From Actinomycetes bacterium (GTDB taxonomy: Bacteria > Actinomycetota > Actinomycetes > Propionibacteriales > Propionibacteriaceae), in contig JAKOQD010000135.1 in the NCBI GenBank assembly GCA_029778515.1, forward strand, positions 1-8,420: a stretch of 8,420 nucleotides of DNA. The letters run 5' to 3'. Each line of letters begins with the position of its first letter. Position 1 is the first letter of the stretch. The notes beneath the pieces are model-generated. The model saw only the letters and a program-made list of their open reading frames with translations, had not been told where the DNA came from and ran no database searches. This document shows positions 5,260 to 8,420 of this stretch, piece by piece. The translations under genes were made by a program, and so were the position numbers.

Positions 5260-5322
5260 GTCGCCCGACGACTGCTGGGTCGGCTCAGCCGCGCCGGCGC
5301 CCGGTCTTTGAAAGGAACCCAG

Positions 5323-6513
5323 ATGAGCATTCTGTCGAGCCTTCCGCTGGCACCGCGTGACCCGATCCTCGGCCTGACCGAGGCTTTCGTCGCCGACACC
5401 CGGGCCGACAAGGTGAATCTGGGCGTCGGGGTGTACCTGGGCGAAGACGGCAAAATCCCGCTGCTGGACTGCGTCCGCGAGGCCGAGGCTCGGCTGGCCG
5501 CCGCGCCGGCCCCACGCGGCTATCTGCCGATTGACGGACTGCCGGCCTACACCAAAGGTGTCCGCGAGTTGGTCTTCGGAGCCGAATCGGACGCGGTCAC
5601 GTCCGGCCGGGTGGTGACCGTGCAGGGCCTGGGCGGCACCGGTGCGCTCAAGATCGGCGCCGAGTTCCTCAAGCTCACCGATGCCGGACGCACACTGCTG
5701 ATCTCCGACCCGTCCTGGGAAAACCACCAGGCGCTGTTCAGCCGCGCCGGGTACGACGTCCGCACCTACCGGTACTACGCGCCGGCGCTGGGCGGCATCG
5801 ACTTCCAGGGCATGCTGGCCGACCTACGTGCGGCTGAGCCAGGCACCGTGGTCGTCCTGCACGCCTGCTGCCACAACCCGACCGGCTACGACTTGGACGA
5901 TGCCCAGTGGGCCCAGGTTGCCGACGTCGTGGTCGAGCGCGGGCTGGTGCCCTTCCTTGACATGGCCTACCAGGGCTTCGCGGACGGAATCGAGCCGGAC
6001 GGCGCGGTCGTCGCCCGGTTCGCAGGGCTGGGCGTCCCGCTGCTCGTCGCGTCCTCGTTCAGCAAGAGCTTCAGCCTCTACGGCGAGCGCGTCGGCGGGC
6101 TGAGCGTCCTGGCCGCGGACGCCGAGGAAGCCGCGCGGGTGCTCTCCCAGCTGAAGGTGACCATCCGGACGACGTACTCCAACCCGCCCACCCACGGCGC
6201 GGCGGTGGTCGCGTCCGTCCTCGGTGACCCGGAACTGCGGGCACGCTGGGAGGCCGAACTGGAGTCGATGCGGCTGCGGATCAAGGCGATGCGTTCCGCG
6301 CTGGTGAGTGAATTGGCCGGCGCCCCGCGTGATTTCGGCTTCATCGCCGACCAGGTGGGCATGTTCAGCTACTGCGGGCTGAGCGCGGAGCAGATGCGCG
6401 AACTTCGTGAGGTGCACGGGGTGTACGGCACCGACGCCGGCCGCATCTGCGTGGCTGCGCTGAACCCGAGCAACGTCGGGACCGTGGCCAAGGCGATAGC
6501 TGCGGTGCTCTGA
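5323..6513 (+). CDS. tyrB: aromatic/aspartate aminotransferase, class I PLP-dependent (TyrB/AspC type)
   Basis: A 396-residue fold-type I PLP enzyme that transfers amino groups between aspartate or aromatic amino acids and 2-oxoglutarate, in the cytosol, probably as a homodimer. Motifs: NLGVGVYLGEDGKIPLLDCV near residues 32-51, YLPIDGLPAY (67-76), HNPTG (184-188) with Asn185, DMAYQG (213-218) with Asp213 and Tyr216, and SSFSKSFSLYGERVGG (244-259) with the PLP lysine Lys248. The long stretch SFSLYGERVGGLSV and the following QLK-T-R-YS-PP are closer to TyrB than to AspC of E. coli (recalled pattern, not aligned), so an aromatic substrate range is likely but unproven. ATG 5323 is chosen over the in-frame TTG 5308 because GAAAGGAA lies ideally upstream. 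It sits between murB and tRNA-Trp, a position also seen in Streptomyces-like gene order. Confidence 0.9.
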   Translation: MSILSSLPLAPRDPILGLTEAFVADTRADKVNLGVGVYLGEDGKIPLLDCVREAEARLAAAPAPRGYLPIDGLPAYTKGVRELVFGAESDAVTSGRVVTVQGLGGTGALKIGAEFLKLTDAGRTLLISDPSWENHQALFSRAGYDVRTYRYYAPALGGIDFQGMLADLRAAEPGTVVVLHACCHNPTGYDLDDAQWAQVADVVVERGLVPFLDMAYQGFADGIEPDGAVVARFAGLGVPLLVASSFSKSFSLYGERVGGLSVLAADAEEAARVLSQLKVTIRTTYSNPPTHGAAVVASVLGDPELRARWEAELESMRLRIKAMRSALVSELAGAPRDFGFIADQVGMFSYCGLSAEQMRELREVHGVYGTDAGRICVAALNPSNVGTVAKAIAAVL

Positions 6514-6539
6514 GCCGGCGATCGGTCCATACACCGGCT
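6513..6539 (+). terminator. weak inverted repeat after the aminotransferase
   Basis: AGCCGG (6513-6518) and CCGGCT (6534-6539) form a 6-bp stem around a 15-nt loop directly after the stop codon. No T tract follows, so it is at best a weak or factor-assisted terminator. Confidence 0.2.
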
Positions 6540-6561
6540 GGGCGCGCCAAAGCCCGTTCGG

Positions 6562-6591
6562 TTCGACTCGCCTGATCAAAACCCGTACAAT
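6562..6591 (+). promoter_or_regulatory. promoter for tRNA-Trp, secE and nusG
   Basis: TACAAT (6586-6591) is the best sigma-70-like -10 in the window, with TTCGAC (6562-6567) as a partial -35 at 18 nt. Transcription from about 6598 would give a leader of about 67 nt before mature tRNA-Trp and could continue into secE-nusG. No intrinsic terminator is seen between the tRNA and secE. Confidence 0.5.
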
Positions 6592-6664
6592 CTGGTTCTT
6601 GGTGGCCGACTCCGGTTCGCCCATGCCCACAAGGCAGCGGCAACCTCGAGCAGGTCACCATTGA

Positions 6665-6737
<73 letters not shown>

Positions 6738-6801
6738 CTGGACGGCCGTTTTGCATGAACGGTTGGCAACACCCACCTAGTGAAGATGTAAGGACGGCCC
6801 C

Positions 6802-7212
6802 GTGGCGGACGAACAGGATCAGGCTGCTGCCGACGTACCTGCTGACCCCACCGACTCCCTTGATCTGGAGGCGATGGGCCTTGAGGACGTCGAGCTGACC
6901 GAGGAGGAGCAGGTCGCGCAGGCGGCCGCGCAGTCCCGTCCGGTCCGCAAGGCAGCCACCCCGGACGCCGGCAAGGGCCACGCCACGCCCAAGCGGCGCA
7001 CCCCGAAGGTGAACTCGGATGAGCCCCGGCGGGCCACTCCGGCGGAATTCGTGCAGGAGGCGGTCGCGGAACTGAGGAAGGTGGTCTGGCCGACCGGGAG
7101 CCAGCTGCAGCAGTACTTCCTGGTGGTCCTGATCTTCGTCCTGATCATGATCGGGATCGTGACCGCGCTCGACCTGCTCTTCGGCGCCGGGATCCTGGCG
7201 ATCTTCGGCTGA
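6802..7212 (+). CDS. secE: preprotein translocase subunit SecE
   Basis: A 136-residue membrane protein, the small clamp subunit of the SecYEG protein-export channel. The conserved part is C-terminal: [20 protein letters not shown] (83-102), the amphipathic helix and hinge motif, followed by one transmembrane segment (about 104-126) and a short hydrophobic tail. The first 80 residues are a hydrophilic extension, acidic at 16-36 and basic/proline-containing at 46-77; such extensions are common in actinobacterial SecE, while minimal SecE proteins have about 60 residues. The start is GTG 6802, with AAGGA at 7 nt spacing. The gene lies 64 nt after tRNA-Trp and 17 nt before nusG, with which it is surely cotranscribed. 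Confidence 0.95.
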   Translation: MADEQDQAAADVPADPTDSLDLEAMGLEDVELTEEEQVAQAAAQSRPVRKAATPDAGKGHATPKRRTPKVNSDEPRRATPAEFVQEAVAELRKVVWPTGSQLQQYFLVVLIFVLIMIGIVTALDLLFGAGILAIFG

Positions 7213-7229
7213 CGGACGGAAAGCGAGAG

Positions 7230-8045
7230 ATGACCGAGAACAACACCCCCGGTGACGAGTTCGGCACCGAGAACGAGATCGAGATCGATCTCGGCCTGCC
7301 CGATGTCGGCACCGAGGACGACCTGGAGCTGAACCTCGATTTCGGCGGCACGATCGATGCCGAAGCCGATGACATCGTGCTCGACCTGGGCGACGAGTCC
7401 GAGCCTGAGCCCGAACCAGAGACCGTCAGCGACGCGGACGAGGAGGCGGTGCTCGAAGAGCTTCGCCAGCGGCTGCGTAGCCAGATCGGCGACTGGTACG
7501 TCATTCACACGTACTCCGGCATGGAGAACCGGGTCAAGCAGAACCTGGACAACCGGGTGAAGACCCTGGGCATGGAGGACTACATCTTCGAGGCCGTCGT
7601 GCCCACTGAAGAGGTCATCGAGACCCGCAACGGTGCCCGCAAGTCGGTCACCCGCACGGTGCTCCCCGGCTACGTCCTGGTGCGCATGGACCTGACCGAC
7701 GCTTCCTGGGCCGCGGTGCGGCACACCCCGTCCGTCACCGGTTTCGTGGCCCACGCCAACGCGCCGGTGCCGCTCAGCCTGGACGAGGTGGAGAAGATGC
7801 TCGCGCCGTCCGCCCTGGCGAAGGCTGCGGCCGCGTCCGTCGGCACCAAGCGCAGCGCGAAGAAGATCGAGATCGCCGACTTCAAGGTCGGGGATTCGGT
7901 CATGGTGGTGCAGGGCCCGTTCGCCGGCGTCCATGCGACCATCACCGAGATCAATGCGAACAGCCAGCGGCTCAAGGCGCTGGTCGAGATCCTCGGCCGG
8001 GAGACCCCGGTCGATCTGACCCTCGGCCAGATCCAGAAGGTCTAG
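7230..8045 (+). CDS. nusG: transcription termination/antitermination factor NusG
   Basis: A 271-residue transcription elongation factor that binds RNA polymerase at the clamp and links it to Rho or to ribosomal protein S10. The NGN domain starts at [20 protein letters not shown] (87-106) and contains LPGYVLVRM (145-153) and PSVTGFV (167-173). The KOW domain is [25 protein letters not shown] (218-242) and runs to the C-terminus. The first 86 residues are a very acidic extension typical of actinobacterial NusG but unusually patterned: the heptads EIEIDLG, DLELNLD and DIVLDLG recur at 16, 31 and 48, then a Glu-Pro run (58-64). ATG 7230 follows a purine-rich AAAGCGAGAG. It is cotranscribed with secE; rplK follows after 69 nt. 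Confidence 0.97.
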   Translation: MTENNTPGDEFGTENEIEIDLGLPDVGTEDDLELNLDFGGTIDAEADDIVLDLGDESEPEPEPETVSDADEEAVLEELRQRLRSQIGDWYVIHTYSGMENRVKQNLDNRVKTLGMEDYIFEAVVPTEEVIETRNGARKSVTRTVLPGYVLVRMDLTDASWAAVRHTPSVTGFVAHANAPVPLSLDEVEKMLAPSALAKAAAASVGTKRSAKKIEIADFKVGDSVMVVQGPFAGVHATITEINANSQRLKALVEILGRETPVDLTLGQIQKV

Positions 8046-8055
8046 GCATCGCATC

Positions 8056-8080
8056 GCCGTCGGTCACCCGGCCGTACGGC
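8056..8080 (+). other. hairpin in the nusG-rplK spacer
   Basis: GCCGTCGG (8056-8063) can pair with CCG-T-ACGGC (8072-8080) with one bulged T, forming a stem of 8 pairs and an 8-nt loop. In E. coli, ribosomal protein L1 represses the rplKA message through a leader structure upstream of rplK; this hairpin lies where such a site could be, but I cannot match its sequence to the L1 target. No T tract follows. Confidence 0.25.
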
Positions 8081-8114
8081 AGAACAGCACCAAACGAGAA
8101 GGACCCAATCAGAA

Positions 8115-8420
8115 ATGCCTCCTAAGAAGAAGGTTGCCGCGATCGTCAAGGTGGCCTTGAACGCGGGTGCGGCCACCCCGGCTCCGCCGGTCGGCACCGC
8201 GCTCGGCCCGCATGGCGTGAACATCATGGAGTTCTGCAAGCGCTACAACGCCGAGACCGAGCCCATGCGCGGCAACGTCATCCCGGTCGAGATCACCATT
8301 TTCGAAGACCGCACCTTCACCTTCATCACGAAGACCCCGCCGGCCGCGGAACTGATCAAGAAGGCCGCCGGACTGAAGAGCGGCTCCGCCCGTCCGCACA
8401 AGGACAAGGTGGCCCACCTC
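8115..8420 (+). CDS. rplK: 50S ribosomal protein L11, 5' part
   Basis: The first 102 codons of L11, cut by the right edge (full length about 142-144). L11 binds the GTPase-associated region of 23S rRNA and is the thiostrepton target region. Diagnostic: the N-terminal domain [24 protein letters not shown] with the conserved proline pair of the drug-binding cleft, FCKRYNAET, then [21 protein letters not shown]. The lysine-rich MPPKKK start is common in actinobacteria. The Shine-Dalgarno GAGAAGGA (8095-8102) lies about 12 nt before the ATG, longer than ideal. It is followed in all close relatives by rplA (L1), which should be just beyond the window. Confidence 0.97.
   Translation, partial: MPPKKKVAAIVKVALNAGAATPAPPVGTALGPHGVNIMEFCKRYNAETEPMRGNVIPVEITIFEDRTFTFITKTPPAAELIKKAAGLKSGSARPHKDKVAHL

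Noticed and set aside
5308..5322. TTG start five codons upstream for the aminotransferase
   Set aside because: It lies within the ribosome-binding region; ATG 5323 is correctly spaced from AAAGGAA.
3510..5727. Long minus-strand open frames opposite hadA, hadB, murB and tyrB
   Set aside because: Antisense shadows of well-identified genes; low-complexity composition and no domain.
6540..6555. GGGC/GCCC stem after the aminotransferase as a terminator
   Set aside because: Only 4 bp with an 8-nt loop and no T tract.
6743..6775. CCGTT/AACGG hairpin between tRNA-Trp and secE as a terminator
   Set aside because: Five base pairs, no T tract, and secE has no other promoter nearby, so read-through is more likely.

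Overview
The window reads as a chromosomal core region of a high-GC Gram-positive bacterium (Actinomycetota). The gene order tRNA-Thr, tRNA-Met, rpmG, two MaoC/HadA-HadB-like dehydratase subunits, ..., tRNA-Trp, secE, nusG, rplK is the classical actinobacterial arrangement (in Mycobacterium tuberculosis thrT-metT-rpmG2-hadABC-trpT-secE-nusG-rplK). Strong G/C third positions, GTG/TTG starts, leaderless-looking promoters and long acidic N-terminal extensions on SecE and NusG agree. I cannot assign a genus; a non-mycolate actinobacterium is likely because hadC is absent and murB plus an aromatic-type aminotransferase occupy its place.

Layout. 1-297 (minus): 5' part of an XRE helix-turn-helix/nucleotidyltransferase (MNT) fusion gene running off the left edge, apparently starting at CTG, with a dyad upstream. 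424-1038 (plus): LysE/RhtB-family exporter. 1028-2419 (minus): class II fumarase fumC, overlapping the exporter tail-to-tail. 2481-2774 (plus): alkyltransferase-like (ATL) DNA-lesion-binding protein, divergent from fumC. 2851-3257: tRNA-Thr(GGT), tRNA-Met(CAT) and rpmG (L33), one apparent transcription unit ending at a strong hairpin terminator (3273-3306). 3394-5256: tightly packed hadA-hadB-murB with overlapping stop/start codons. 5323-6513: tyrB/aspC-type aminotransferase. 6665-6737 tRNA-Trp(CCA), then secE, nusG and the 5' part of rplK, the start of the protein export/transcription/ribosome operon, leaving the right edge.

Functionally this is housekeeping: translation (tRNAs, L33, L11), transcription elongation (NusG), secretion (SecE), peptidoglycan precursor synthesis (MurB), the TCA cycle (FumC), amino acid transamination and export, a MaoC-type hydratase pair, and alkylation damage recognition (ATL). 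I see no insertion sequence, prophage or CRISPR array. The main extras are at the fine scale: a CTG-initiated regulator at the edge, three TANNNT boxes each exactly 6 nt before an ATG, an inter-tRNA spacer able to form a three-way junction, a 38-nt dyad in front of hadA, a shifted cysteine in the ATL active-site motif, and a triple acidic/hydrophobic repeat in NusG. No intergenic stretch exceeds 300 bases.
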